Numbered from the stretch's first letter, positions 9,165-17,904 are shown. The stretch is DNA of 64,000 nt from Aerococcaceae bacterium NML190073 (GCA_026131555.1 JAMXJH010000002.1:62001-126000), one strand, 5' to 3'. Translations and numbers: made by a program. The notes: generated by a model from the sequence alone, not told the origin.

Positions 9165-11066
9165 ATGGCTTCTAGCGGGAGTATTACAACAAATGCATAT
9201 GAAAACAGCTCTCTTACGCTATCATGGAGTCTTTCAAGTCAAGATGTTGCAAATAACACATCAACGATTGCATGGACACTGAAGGGCTCTGGATCTGCGA
9301 CAAGCTGGTATATGTCCGGTAATTTCAAGGCGGTGATTAATGGTACTACAGTTTATTCCAGTGCTGACCGTATTCAGCTTAGAAATGGGACAGTTGTAGC
9401 TTCCGGCACTCTGAAAATTACTCATAGCGCAGATGGAACGAAGTCCTTTAGCCTAAGCTGTGAGGCGGGAATATATAACTATGCCGTTAACTGTACAGCA
9501 AGTGGAACACATACGTTAACGACTATTCCAAGGGCATCTAGTGTGTCTGCTGAAGCTGCAGATATGGGAAGTACATCAAGTATAACCATTACAAGAGCAT
9601 CTTCTTCCTTCACCCATACGCTTTCATACAGCTTTGGCAGTGCATCGGGAACAATTGTAACAAAGACAACCTCGACTTCTTATTCCTGGTCCGTGCCACT
9701 ATCTCTTGCAAGCCAAGTTCCGAGTGCGCTAAGCGGAACGTGTACCATTACCTGTGATACATATAACGGAGATACGAAAATCGGTACTAAGACCTGTACG
9801 ATGAAATTAAGCGTTCCCCTTTCTGTAAAGCCGACAATAGGAAGTCTTACAGCTGTAAGAGTGGATGGTGATGTGCCTTCCAGTTGGGGGATTTATGTGA
9901 AAACAAAATCCAAAGCAAAACTCACTATCAATAATGTTGCTGGAAGTTACGGTTCAACCATATCTTCATACTCTATTTCCGGCGGTGGATTTTCGAGTAC
10001 GAGTTCCAGTTTTACTACTGGATTTCTGAATACATCTGGAAGTATTACTTTTACAGCTAAAGTTACGGATTCCAGAGGAAGAACATCTGACGAAAAGACA
10101 GTAATTGTTTCTGTTGTTGATTATTCTGCACCTACCTTTACAAATGTACTCTGCCAAAGGGCACTGTCAAACGGTACAGTAAATGATGACGGAACATATA
10201 TCAGAGGGCTTGCTTCTTTTAGTTATTCATCCTGCGGCAGTAAAAACTCTGTCACAAGGAAAGTAGAGTACAAGAAATCGTCAGTATCATCATGGACAAA
10301 TGCAAATACAAGTTTTTCATCTGGTACTGCATTCACATTTGGCAGCGGAGGGATTTCTATTGAGAATTCTTATGATGTCAGACTTACTGTAACAGATGCC
10401 TTTACTTCGGTCTCTGTTGTAGATACTGTTTCAACAGCTGCAGTTTTGATGGACTTTAAAGCTGGAGGCAAAGGAATCGCCATCGGAAAGGTATCTGAGT
10501 ATGATAAGACTTTTGAAGTTTCGGAAGATTGGAATGTGCGTGTGTATGGGAAACTGCTGTCTGAATATATAACGTCTCTTACAAATGCGATATACCCGGT
10601 TGGAAGTATATACATGAGTGTAAAAAATACAAATCCATCGACATATTTTGGAGGCACTTGGGTAGCTTGGGGAAGCGGTCGAGTTCCAGTTGGTATTAAT
10701 ACGGCAGACTCTAATTTTTCAACAGTAGAAAAAACTGGCGGTGCATCAACCATAACCCTAACGACATCACAAATGCCAGCTCACACACATAGCTTCACAG
10801 GCAGCTCTGCTACAACAAGCAGTGCTGGAGCGCATACCCATAATCTGAATCTCCAAAAGACTACCTGGTCGGGGTCATCCAGCAGCCGTGTTGTTGTAGA
10901 TGCGACATCAGGATATACGGAGCTTACAAACAAAGCAACAGCTTCTGCAGGTGCTCACACACATACAGTTACTGCAAAAGGTACAAATGCGAATACCGGT
11001 GGAGGTGATTCTCACTCAAATCTACAGCCTTATATTGTTTGCTATATGTGGAAAAGGACAGCGTAA
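9165..11066 (+). CDS. Phage tail fibre / receptor-binding protein (DUF859-like with gp10/collar-like HxH C-terminus)
   Basis: 633 residues. The N-terminal about 430 residues match the DUF859-type siphophage structural protein: Ser/Thr-rich beta repeats starting MASSGSITTNAYENSSL, then VLMDFKAGGKGIAIGKVSEY. The C-terminal about 150 residues begin IYPVGSIYMSVKNTNPSTYF and contain paired HxH motifs (AHTHSF, AHTHNL, AHTHTV, GDSHSN), ending LQPYIVCYMWKRTA. This is the trimeric tip domain seen in T4 gp10/gp12-like fibres, where HxH histidines hold metal along the axis. The host-contact role is inferred. A terminator follows immediately. Confidence 0.75.
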   Translation: MASSGSITTNAYENSSLTLSWSLSSQDVANNTSTIAWTLKGSGSATSWYMSGNFKAVINGTTVYSSADRIQLRNGTVVASGTLKITHSADGTKSFSLSCEAGIYNYAVNCTASGTHTLTTIPRASSVSAEAADMGSTSSITITRASSSFTHTLSYSFGSASGTIVTKTTSTSYSWSVPLSLASQVPSALSGTCTITCDTYNGDTKIGTKTCTMKLSVPLSVKPTIGSLTAVRVDGDVPSSWGIYVKTKSKAKLTINNVAGSYGSTISSYSISGGGFSSTSSSFTTGFLNTSGSITFTAKVTDSRGRTSDEKTVIVSVVDYSAPTFTNVLCQRALSNGTVNDDGTYIRGLASFSYSSCGSKNSVTRKVEYKKSSVSSWTNANTSFSSGTAFTFGSGGISIENSYDVRLTVTDAFTSVSVVDTVSTAAVLMDFKAGGKGIAIGKVSEYDKTFEVSEDWNVRVYGKLLSEYITSLTNAIYPVGSIYMSVKNTNPSTYFGGTWVAWGSGRVPVGINTADSNFSTVEKTGGASTITLTTSQMPAHTHSFTGSSATTSSAGAHTHNLNLQKTTWSGSSSSRVVVDATSGYTELTNKATASAGAHTHTVTAKGTNANTGGGDSHSNLQPYIVCYMWKRTA

Positions 11067-11084
11067 CATTTATATTTCGGAATT

Positions 11085-11110
11085 AAGCATCTCTACGGAG
11101 GTGCTTTTTT
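11085..11110 (+). terminator. Rho-independent terminator after tail fibre gene
   Basis: Nine-base stem AAGCATCTC / GAGGTGCTT around a TACG loop, running into a T tract. It separates the tail operon from the lysis genes. Confidence 0.8.
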
Positions 11111-11143
11111 CATACTTAATTTTAGAAAAGGAGGAACAGTTCG

Positions 11144-11554
11144 ATGAAGGAATTTTGGAACGGAATACAGCTTGTATTCACTGTGGTCGGTGGCTGGCTT
11201 GGATATTTTCTTGGCGGCTGTGATGGTCTTTTGATTGCACTCGTGATGTTTGTTGCTATGGACTACATCTCTGGTGTGATGTGTGCCGTTGCAGATAAGA
11301 GTTTATCCAGCGAAGTCGGATTCAAGGGTATCTGCAGAAAGGTACTTATTTTCATTCTTGTGGGCATTGCAAATATTCTTGATGTCCAGGTAATTGGAAC
11401 AGGCAGTGTTCTTCGTACAGCAATTATCTTCTTCTATATTTCCAACGAAGGCGTATCCCTTCTTGAGAATGCGGCACATTTGGGACTTCCTGTGCCAGAA
11501 AAGTTAAAGGTTGTGCTGAAACAGTTACATGACAAAACAGATGAGGAGGAATAA
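11144..11554 (+). CDS. Phage holin (toxin secretion/phage lysis holin family)
   Basis: 136 residues. Membrane pore protein that releases endolysin at the end of infection. Hydrophobic segments lie near residues 10-30 (LVFTVVGGWLGYFLGGCDGL), 30-50 and 65-85. The pattern AMDYISGVMCAVADKSLSSE is characteristic of this holin family. The charged C-terminus (KLKVVLKQLHDKTDEEE) is expected to face the cytoplasm. An AAAGGAGGA site precedes ATG 11144, and the broken endolysin gene follows after four bases. Confidence 0.88.
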   Translation: MKEFWNGIQLVFTVVGGWLGYFLGGCDGLLIALVMFVAMDYISGVMCAVADKSLSSEVGFKGICRKVLIFILVGIANILDVQVIGTGSVLRTAIIFFYISNEGVSLLENAAHLGLPVPEKLKVVLKQLHDKTDEEE

Positions 11555-11558
11555 AAAC

Positions 11559-12899
11559 ATGGGATACACAAATAGTTCAATGGTGGCTTATACCAAACTC
11601 AGTCCTAATCATTCAGGACAGAGAACACATTCAATTGACAGAATCACACCACACTGCGTTGTTGGACAGTGCAGTGTTGAAACATTAGGAAACATCTTCT
11701 ATCCGACTTCAAAACAGGCAAGCTGTCAGTACGGAATTGGTTCTGATGGCAGAGTCGGTATGTATGTCGAAGAGAAGAATCGTTCCTGGTGTTCTTCTTC
11801 CAATGCTAATGATTAGAGAGCAATTACAATTGAATGTGCAAGTGATACAACAGAGCCATATACAATGAATAACACTGTATATGAAACTCTTATCAAGCTT
11901 TGTACCGATATCTGCAAGAGATACGGAAAGAAGAAACTTCTATGGTTTGCAGATAAGGACAAGTCCTTAAACTATGCACCAAAGTCTGATGAAATGCTTA
12001 TCACAGTTCACAGATGGTTTGCGAATAAAAGCTGTCCAGGCAACTGGCTCTATGCAAGACTTGGTGATGTAGCTGCAAGGGTAACAGCAAATCTTTCCGG
12101 AACATCCGCAGTTTCAAAAGGAACTCAGGCATCTTCATTTAAGAATATGTCTGATGCAGATGTGATTGCCAAGGTGGGATCGCTGTTCACTGCTGACCAG
12201 AAGAAAAGCGGTATCCTGGCATCTGTATCTCTTGCCCAGTTTATTCTGGAGTCCGGCTACGGCAAGAGCGAACTTGCCCAGAATGCCAATAACTGCTTCG
12301 GCATGAAGAAGTCTCTCTCCGGCAACACCTGGAGCGGTTCTACTTGGGACGGCAAGAGCATCTACACCAAGAAGACGCAGGAAGAGGAAAACGGCAAGCT
12401 GATCACCATCACTGCCGACTTCCGCAAGTATTCTAAAGTGGAGGATTCCATTGCCGACCACTCTGCATATTTGCTTGGTGCAAAGAACGGTTCCGCACTC
12501 CGCTATAACGGCCTTAAGGGATGCACTGACTACAAGAAGGCAGTACAGATCATCAAGGACGGCGGTTATGCGACCTCCAGCACCTATGTCAGCAATCTGT
12601 GCAGTATCATCGAGAGATGGAATCTCACCAAGTATGATGCGGCAGTTTCTGCTGAACCTGCAAAGCCTGCCGGAAACGGCATGACGAATGCAGACTGCCC
12701 GTTCCTGGTACGCATTAGCATCAATGACCTCAACATTCGCAAGGGTGCAGGCACGAACTATGCCAGAACCGGGAAATTCACCGGAAAGGGTGTGTTCACC
12801 ATTATGGAGGTGAAGGCAGGAATAGGCTCTGCGAAAGGCTGGGGCAGACTGAAATCCGGTGCCGGATGGATCGCCCTCGATTACGCAGTCAGAGTGTAA
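11559..12899 (+). pseudogene. Endolysin (amidase + glucosaminidase + SH3), interrupted by in-frame amber codon
   Basis: One 446-codon frame from ATG 11559 (good AGGAGGA) to TAA 12899, broken only by TAG at 11814-11816 (codon 86). Before the stop is the first part of an N-acetylmuramoyl-L-alanine amidase (Amidase_2; RITPHCVVGQC carries a zinc-ligand histidine). After it the fold continues (RAITIECASD, HRWFANKSCPGNWLY, a second ligand region). A FlgJ-like glucosaminidase domain follows (SLAQFILESGYGKSELAQ, NNCFGMK), then an SH3-like wall-binding domain (SINDLNIRKGAGTNYARTG). The codon is probably a CAG-to-TAG mutation (Gln). Either the prophage is lysis-defective or the amber is read through. 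A start at ATG 11865 would give only glucosaminidase plus SH3. Confidence 0.85.
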
Positions 12900-12917
12900 A
12901 CTGAATACGCTTCTTTT

Positions 12918-12960
12918 GACCCATGGGTTTCTCTTCGGAGATTCCTATGGGTCTTTTTTT
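12918..12960 (+). terminator. Rho-independent terminator after endolysin
   Basis: Long hairpin with arms GACCCATGGG (12918-12927) and the matching CCTATGGGTC (ending 12953), an inner TCTC/GAGA stem capped by a stable TTCG tetraloop, then seven T residues. Confidence 0.9.
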
Positions 12961-12987
12961 ATATTTTGAAGTTTTTTCAAAAACAGC

Positions 12988-13028
12988 GTCCTTTCATACC
13001 CGCTTTCAAGGCTACTCGTTAGGAAGGC
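12988..13028 (+). ncRNA. Conserved-loop RNA hairpin, copy A
   Basis: Leader GTCCTTTC, then stem GCTTTC (13002-13007) pairing with GAAGGC (13023-13028) around loop AAGGCTACTCGTTAG. Copies B (13069-13110) and C (17575-17615) have different stem bases that still pair and near-identical loops. The upstream CCTT could pair with loop AAGG to form a pseudoknot. Function unknown; see findings. Confidence 0.55.
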
Positions 13029-13068
13029 AAACTCCTCGGTAAGAAAAATAAAAAAGTTTTCAGACCGC

Positions 13069-13110
13069 ATCCTTTTGACCGCCTTCCCAAGGCTAAACGA
13101 TAGAGGGAAG
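13069..13110 (+). ncRNA. Conserved-loop RNA hairpin, copy B
   Basis: Leader ATCCTTTT, stem CTTCCC (13083-13088) pairing perfectly with GGGAAG (13105-13110), loop AAGGCTAAACGATAGA. It lies in the leader of the gene at 13143. Just downstream, CCTC (13120-13123) can pair with GAGG (13131-13134), which overlaps the ribosome site of that gene. Confidence 0.55.
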
Positions 13111-13142
13111 CAAAAAGCCCCTCGGAAAGTGAGGTAAAAGCC

Positions 13143-13343
13143 ATGAAGCACAATTTGAAGATCAGTGTTTCAAAAGCACCGCAGACAGGCGGTGTGGTCA
13201 CCTGCAGAAGTGTCGGAATCAGGGAGCGTTTCTTACGATTTCTGTTCGGCAGCAAGCAACGCATCACCATCCTCATCCCGGGTGACAGCGTGGACGAGGT
13301 TGCCATCTGCGAGTCTATGAAAGGAGGTACAGGACATGAATAA
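13143..13343 (+). CDS. Small conserved phage protein of unknown function
   Basis: 66 residues, starting MKHNLKISVSKAPQTGGVV. It is basic in the middle (RSVGIRERFLRFLFGSKQR) and ends with an acidic patch. It is the first gene of the replication module, after a 243-base leader holding two structured RNA copies, with GTGAGG as ribosome site. Its last codons overlap the next start by eight bases. No motif gives a function. Small genes of this kind often open the DUF2800/DUF2815/polymerase cluster in Lachnospiraceae phages. Confidence 0.65.
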   Translation: MKHNLKISVSKAPQTGGVVTCRSVGIRERFLRFLFGSKQRITILIPGDSVDEVAICESMKGGTGHE

Positions 13344-13680
13344 GGCAAAACTGATTCTCGACGTTGCCCAGCTGATGCTTAAGGTAGTTCAGGATCTGCG
13401 TTCTTTATCTGACAGTGTCCAGGCGGTATGTGAAGCCGTCACGGAAGGTCTGTCGGAAGAGCAGGTGCAGGAGCAGAAGGCTATTGAAGCAAAGCCTGTG
13501 CAGGGAGAGAAGCCTGCCGTCTCTCTTGAGAAAGTACGCAGTGTTCTCGCAGAAAAAAGCCAGACAGGACATACGGCAGAAGTCCGAGCCATCATTCAGA
13601 AATACGGTGCAAGCCGTCTGAGTGATATCGATGCAAAAGACTATGCGGCAGTTCTGAAGGATGCGGAGGAACTGAACTGA
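13336..13680 (+). CDS. Phage replication-module protein with C-terminal helical domain ('rrp5-like' annotation type)
   Basis: 114 residues. The N-terminal 40 residues are helical; a Glu/Gln-rich linker follows; the last 50 residues (VRAIIQKYGASRLSDIDAKD) form a small helical domain common in proteins of phage replication clusters. Homologues are often labelled rRNA biogenesis protein rrp5, a name that probably has no functional meaning. It overlaps the upstream gene by eight bases, and its TGA overlaps the ATG of the DUF2800 gene (TGATG), so the three are translationally coupled. A role in DNA metabolism is inferred only from position. Confidence 0.6.
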   Translation: MNKAKLILDVAQLMLKVVQDLRSLSDSVQAVCEAVTEGLSEEQVQEQKAIEAKPVQGEKPAVSLEKVRSVLAEKSQTGHTAEVRAIIQKYGASRLSDIDAKDYAAVLKDAEELN

Positions 13681-14780
13681 TGGCAAAACACGCAGTACTG
13701 TCCGCTTCCGGTTCACACCGCTGGCTCAACTGTTCCCCGTCGGCAAGACTGGAACTGGAATTTGAGAACACCTCTTCGGAAGCGGCAAAAGAAGGAACAG
13801 CCGCACACGCTCTGTGCGAACACAAGCTGAAAAAGGCTCTGAAAAAGAGAAGCAGACGTCCAACATCCGAGTATGACTCTGATGAGATGGAAGAATGCAC
13901 TGACGGCTATGTGGAGTTCGTGATGGAGCAGTACGAAGCGGCGAAACAGACCTGTCAGGACCCTATCATCCTGATCGAACAGCACCTTGACTTCTCCTGC
14001 TATGTGCCGGACGGCTTCGGTACGGGAGACTGCATCATCGATTTCAAGTATGGCCTTGGGGTTCTGGTGGATGCGGTAGAGAATCCGCAGATGATGCTGT
14101 ATGCACTGGGCGCACTGGAACTTTATGATGCCCTCTACGATATCAAAGAGGTATCCGTGAGCATCTTCCAGCCGAGACGTGAAAATGTCAGCACCTGGAC
14201 GATTCCCACCGCACAGCTTAGGGACTGGGCAGAAAACACACTGAAGCCGAAAGCAGTTCTTGCTTACAACGGCGAGGGTGCTTATGTTCCCGGCGAATGG
14301 TGTACCTTCTGCAGAGCCTCTGCAAGATGCAGGGCAAGAGCCGAAGAAAAGCTGAAGCTGGCACAGTCGGAGTTCAGACTCCCGCCACTGCTTACCGATG
14401 CGGAAATCGAAGAGATTCTTGCTATCATTCCTGACCTTACGAAATGGGCAAACGAGATCACAGCATATGCCACTGACGCTGCCGTAAATCACGGCAAGGA
14501 GTGGGACGGATTTAAGGTGGTCGAAGGGCGCTCCGTTCGTAAGTACCGCGATGAAGCAAAGGTTGCAGAAGCCGCAAAGGAACACGGTTACACAGACATC
14601 TACCGTCAGTCCCTCATACCTATGACCGAGATGCAGAAGCTGATGGGCAAGAGCAAATTTGAGGAAATTCTCGGTGACCTCATCTACAAACCACCGGGCA
14701 AGCCGACACTGGTTCCGGCATCGGACAAGCGTCCGGCTATGAACGTATCAAACGCAATAAACGACTTTAACGAAATCTAA
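13680..14780 (+). CDS. DUF2800 family PD-(D/E)XK nuclease-like protein (Cas4/RecB-like)
   Basis: 366 residues. Resembles the RecB/Cas4-type exonuclease fold: GTAAHALCEHKL near residue 40; GTGDCIIDFKYG near residue 115, holding the D...D-x-K catalytic motif; QMMLYALG with the Q-x3-Y of motif III. A Cys set near residue 205 (CTFCRASARC) resembles the iron-sulfur ligands of Cas4/AddB-type nucleases. In this phage cluster it probably trims DNA ends during recombination-dependent replication together with the DUF2815 protein. Starts by TGATG coupling; a strong AGGAGG for the next gene follows. Confidence 0.85.
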   Translation: MAKHAVLSASGSHRWLNCSPSARLELEFENTSSEAAKEGTAAHALCEHKLKKALKKRSRRPTSEYDSDEMEECTDGYVEFVMEQYEAAKQTCQDPIILIEQHLDFSCYVPDGFGTGDCIIDFKYGLGVLVDAVENPQMMLYALGALELYDALYDIKEVSVSIFQPRRENVSTWTIPTAQLRDWAENTLKPKAVLAYNGEGAYVPGEWCTFCRASARCRARAEEKLKLAQSEFRLPPLLTDAEIEEILAIIPDLTKWANEITAYATDAAVNHGKEWDGFKVVEGRSVRKYRDEAKVAEAAKEHGYTDIYRQSLIPMTEMQKLMGKSKFEEILGDLIYKPPGKPTLVPASDKRPAMNVSNAINDFNEI

Positions 14781-14794
14781 GGAGGATTTTTATC

Positions 14795-15346
14795 ATGGCA
14801 AATTCTATTAACAAGACTAAGGTTATCACCGGCACGGGCACCCGTCTCTCTTACTTCCACGGCTGGGAGCCTGTTTCCATCAACGGCGGTGCGGAGAAGT
14901 ATTCCGTTTCCGTTCTCATTCCGAAGTCTGATACTGAGACGGTGAATGCAGTCAACGCTGCGATCGATGCTGCCATCGAAGAGGGCATTGCCAAATTCGG
15001 CGGCAAGAAGCCTAACAAGGCTGCAATCAAGACTCCGCTCCGTGACGGCGATGTGGAGCGTGACGATGAAGCTTACAAGGGTCATTACTTCATCAACGCC
15101 AACAGCACTACGGCACCGCAGATCGTAGACCGCGCGGTCAAGCCTATCCTGGACAGAGGTGAGGTATATTCCGGTTGTTATGCCCGTGTTTCTCTCAACT
15201 TCTATGCATTCAACTCCAACGGCAACAAAGGTATCGCCTGCGGTCTGGGCAACATCCAGAAGATCCGTGACGGTGAGCCTCTCGGCGGCAAGACCTCTGC
15301 AGCAGATGACTTCAGCACTCTCGCTGATGACGATTTCCTGGCATAA
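14795..15346 (+). CDS. DUF2815 single-stranded DNA-binding-like phage protein
   Basis: 183 residues, a normal family length. Starts MANSINKTKVITGTGTRLSY and shows the KYSVSVLIPKSD and GCYARVSLNFYAFN patterns of DUF2815, which is considered an OB-fold, gp2.5-like ssDNA-binding family. The acidic C-terminus (DDFSTLADDDFLA) matches the tail by which such proteins contact replication partners. It sits between the DUF2800 nuclease and the polymerase, the usual order. Preceded by AAGGAGGA. Confidence 0.85.
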   Translation: MANSINKTKVITGTGTRLSYFHGWEPVSINGGAEKYSVSVLIPKSDTETVNAVNAAIDAAIEEGIAKFGGKKPNKAAIKTPLRDGDVERDDEAYKGHYFINANSTTAPQIVDRAVKPILDRGEVYSGCYARVSLNFYAFNSNGNKGIACGLGNIQKIRDGEPLGGKTSAADDFSTLADDDFLA

Positions 15347-15358
15347 GGAGGTGCGGAT

Positions 15359-15550
15359 ATGGACTCTGTTATCGTAAGCACCGTTCTTGTCAACATTCTG
15401 CTTGGATGTTTCTCCCTCGCCGTTCTCTCCTGGGTGTTTGTGGGGGTGGAGACCTTCATCCATGACCGCAAGCGCGAAAAGCGTGAAGAGGAATCCGCAA
15501 AGCGTGATGCCGAATATCATGTGAAGCGCATAGAGCAGCTGGACAAGTAA
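15359..15550 (+). CDS. Small single-pass membrane protein, unknown function
   Basis: 63 residues. One strong hydrophobic segment (VSTVLVNILLGCFSLAVLSW) is followed by a highly charged helix (RKREKREEESAKRDAEYHVK). Located between the ssDNA-binding gene and a terminator before the polymerase, with AGGAGGTG before the ATG. Small membrane-anchored helical proteins of this kind recur in the cluster, but no role is known to me. Confidence 0.6.
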   Translation: MDSVIVSTVLVNILLGCFSLAVLSWVFVGVETFIHDRKREKREEESAKRDAEYHVKRIEQLDK

Positions 15551-15572
15551 TCGGATATTTTTACACAAGTCT

Positions 15573-15611
15573 GAGGCGGTATGGAGGGATATTCTGTACC
15601 GCCTCTTTTTT
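15573..15611 (+). terminator. Terminator upstream of polymerase gene
   Basis: Nine-base perfect stem GAGGCGGTA / TACCGCCTC with a 15-base loop followed by six T residues. It may attenuate rather than stop transcription, because the polymerase gene starts 15 bases later and no clear promoter lies between. Confidence 0.85.
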
Positions 15612-15626
15612 CATTGGAGGCTGAAT

Positions 15627-17567
15627 ATGAAGAATTTAGAAATTGATATTGAGACCTTCTCCTCGGTGAACCTTGCCAAATCCGGTGTGTACCGCTATGT
15701 GGAAGCGCCTGACTTCGAGATCCTGCTCTTCGGATACAGCGTGGACGGCGGTGAGGTCAAAGTGGTCGATCTGGCTTCCGGAGAGAAGCTGCCAAAGGAA
15801 ATACACGATGCATTGGAAGATGAGAGCATAACCAAGTGGGCATTCAACGCACAGTTTGAGCGTATCTGTCTTTCAAGATTCTTAGGTTATCCGACCGGAG
15901 AGTATCTTGAACCGGATAGCTGGAAATGCAGTATGGTATGGTCTGCTTATAGGGGACTTCCGTTATCCCTGGAAGGAGTCGGTGCTGTTCTTGGACTTGA
16001 AAAACAGAAGCTTACCGAAGGCAAAGACCTCATCCGCTACTTCTGTGTTCCCTGCAGTCCGACTAAGGCTAACGGTCAGAGAACGAGAAACCTCCCATCT
16101 CATGCACCGGATAAGTGGCAGCGATTCAAGGCATACAACATCCGTGATGTGGAAGCGGAGATGCAGATACAGGACAGGCTGAAAAAGTTCCCTGTGCCGG
16201 ACAGCATTTGGGAAGAATACCACCTTGACCAGGAAATCAATGACAGAGGCATTATGGTGGACATGCCATTCGTGGATCGGTGCATTGAGATCGACCGTGT
16301 GTCCCGTGAAAGCCTGACTGCCGCAATGCAGGAGCTGACCAGTTTGGATAATCCCAATTCCGTAACACAGATGAAAGGCTGGCTTGCAGACAACGGCATG
16401 GAAACGGACACCCTCGGCAAGAAGGCTGTGGCGGCACTGATGAAAGAGGCTCCTGACCATCTGGCAGAGGTGCTTGCTCTTCGTCAGCAGCTTGCCAAGT
16501 CATCGGTGAAGAAGTATCAAGCTATGCAGAATGCCGTTTGTGAGGACAGCCGAATCAGGGGATGCTTTCAATTTTTAGGTGCAAACCGAACAGGGCGCTT
16601 TGCCGGAAGGCTCGTGCAGCTGCAGAATCTTCCTCAGAACCACATGTCCGATTTGGCAGAAGCGAGAGGCTTGGTACGGAGCGGAAATTATGATGCTCTG
16701 GATATGCTTTATGATGATATCCCGGATACACTTTCACAGCTGATCCGTACAGCCTTCATTCCAACGGTGAACAAATCGTTCATCGTAGCGGACTTTTCTG
16801 CAATCGAAGCCAGGGTCATTGCATGGTTTGCAGGTGGAGACTGGAGATCAGAAGTCTTTGCATCCGGCGGTGACATCTATTGTGCATCGGCATCGCAGAT
16901 GTTTGGTGTTCCGGTAGAGAAGCATGGCATCAACGGTCATCTCAGACAGAAGGGCAAGATCGCAGAACTGGCACTTGGCTATGGCGGCTCTGTGGGTGCG
17001 CTGAAGGCTATGGGGGCATTAGAGATGGGATTGACCGAAGAAGAACTTCCGGGATTGGTTCAGGCATGGAGACAGTCCAATCCGATGATCGTCCGCTTCT
17101 GGTGGGATGTGGACACTGCTGTAAAGAATGCAATCAAGCAGAAAACGGTGCAGACTACTCACGGCATACAGTTTGACTGCAGGAGCGGGATGCTCTTCAT
17201 TTCCCTTCCATCGGGCAGAGTCCTTTCCTATGTAAAACCACGTATGGGAGAGAATAAGTTTGGCGGTAAGTCTGTTACCTATGAAGGTGTCGGCGGCACA
17301 AAGAAATGGGAACGCCTGGAGAGCTACGGACCTAAGTTTGTGGAGAATATCGTCCAGGCAACCTCCCGTGACATTCTGATGTATGCCATGCAGACACTTC
17401 GGTGCTGCAGTATCGTTGCCCATGTGCATGATGAACTGATTATAGAAGCAGATCCCCGTATGAGCCTGGAAGCCGTCTGTGAGCAGATGGCAAGGGTGCC
17501 GTCCTGGGCAGAGGGCTTATTACTTCGTGCTGATGGCTACAAATGCAATTTTTATAAAAAAGACTGA
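15627..17567 (+). CDS. Phage family A DNA polymerase with 3'-5' exonuclease domain
   Basis: 646 residues, typical for phage polymerases of this group. The exonuclease domain begins at once: LEIDIETFSS carries the ExoI D-x-E pair. Polymerase motif A is VADFSAIEARVIAWFAGG (about residues 385-402), motif B RQKGKIAELALGYGGSVGA (about 435-455), motif C AHVHDELIIEAD (about 600), all with catalytic residues intact. It should replicate phage DNA in the cytoplasm. The genes that normally follow in this phage type (VapE-like primase/helicase, VRR nuclease, SNF2 helicase, terminase) are absent, suggesting a rearranged element. Confidence 0.92.
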   Translation: MKNLEIDIETFSSVNLAKSGVYRYVEAPDFEILLFGYSVDGGEVKVVDLASGEKLPKEIHDALEDESITKWAFNAQFERICLSRFLGYPTGEYLEPDSWKCSMVWSAYRGLPLSLEGVGAVLGLEKQKLTEGKDLIRYFCVPCSPTKANGQRTRNLPSHAPDKWQRFKAYNIRDVEAEMQIQDRLKKFPVPDSIWEEYHLDQEINDRGIMVDMPFVDRCIEIDRVSRESLTAAMQELTSLDNPNSVTQMKGWLADNGMETDTLGKKAVAALMKEAPDHLAEVLALRQQLAKSSVKKYQAMQNAVCEDSRIRGCFQFLGANRTGRFAGRLVQLQNLPQNHMSDLAEARGLVRSGNYDALDMLYDDIPDTLSQLIRTAFIPTVNKSFIVADFSAIEARVIAWFAGGDWRSEVFASGGDIYCASASQMFGVPVEKHGINGHLRQKGKIAELALGYGGSVGALKAMGALEMGLTEEELPGLVQAWRQSNPMIVRFWWDVDTAVKNAIKQKTVQTTHGIQFDCRSGMLFISLPSGRVLSYVKPRMGENKFGGKSVTYEGVGGTKKWERLESYGPKFVENIVQATSRDILMYAMQTLRCCSIVAHVHDELIIEADPRMSLEAVCEQMARVPSWAEGLLLRADGYKCNFYKKD

Positions 17568-17574
17568 CAGAAAC

Positions 17575-17615
17575 GTCCTTTTTCACCTCCTGCCAAGGCT
17601 GCCAGGTAGGAGGTG
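17575..17615 (+). ncRNA. Conserved-loop RNA hairpin, copy C, covering a ribosome binding site
   Basis: Leader GTCCTTTTTC, perfect eight-base stem CACCTCCT (17584-17591) / AGGAGGTG (17608-17615), loop GCCAAGGCTGCCAGGT. The 3' arm is itself the Shine-Dalgarno of the gene at 17623 (nine-base spacing), so folding would hide it. A T5 tract follows, so the same hairpin could also end transcription of the polymerase operon. Confidence 0.6.
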
Positions 17616-17622
17616 TTTTTCT

Positions 17623-17832
17623 ATGCATATTACTACGATTAAAGCAGCTGACGGCAGCAGACCGGAGATCATCCGTCCGACCGAAGCCGAACAGCAGAAT
17701 GAATATGACTACATCCTGGCAGAGAGCCTTACAAAGAAACTTTTGGAAAAAGGGCTGATTTCTGTGGATGAATTCAACAAGATCATGGAGAAAAATAGGC
17801 GAACTTTCTCCCCGTTATTCTCCCGTATCTGA
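17623..17832 (+). CDS. Small helical protein with SHOCT-like C-terminus
   Basis: 69 residues from ATG 17623. The C-terminal part (AESLTKKLLEKGLISVDEFN) is a short helix-turn-helix resembling SHOCT-type oligomerisation motifs. Proteins like this are frequent just upstream of serine recombinases in Clostridia elements. Its ribosome site is buried in the copy C hairpin, suggesting controlled translation. The stop lies one base before the direct repeat that opens the recombinase cassette. Function unknown; a recombinase accessory role is possible from position only. Confidence 0.6.
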   Translation: MHITTIKAADGSRPEIIRPTEAEQQNEYDYILAESLTKKLLEKGLISVDEFNKIMEKNRRTFSPLFSRI

Positions 17833-17878
17833 GCAGATATAACTTGCTATTTAGACACTTCAGAGTGATATATAGACT
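17833..17878 (+). repeat. Direct repeat flanking recombinase cassette, left copy
   Basis: Starts GCAGATATAACTTG and ends TTCAGAGTGATATATAGAC. The right copy (21503-21547) shares the two outer blocks in the same order and nearly the same spacing. Candidate recombination (att-like) site or recombinase operator. Confidence 0.6.
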
Positions 17879-17904
17879 ACCCTGAATGAAAGGAGAGCGA
17901 GACT

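Noticed and set aside
9165-11066. Tail fibre as a target of a diversity-generating retroelement
   Set aside because: No reverse transcriptase gene or template-like repeat with adenine-specific changes is seen in the window.
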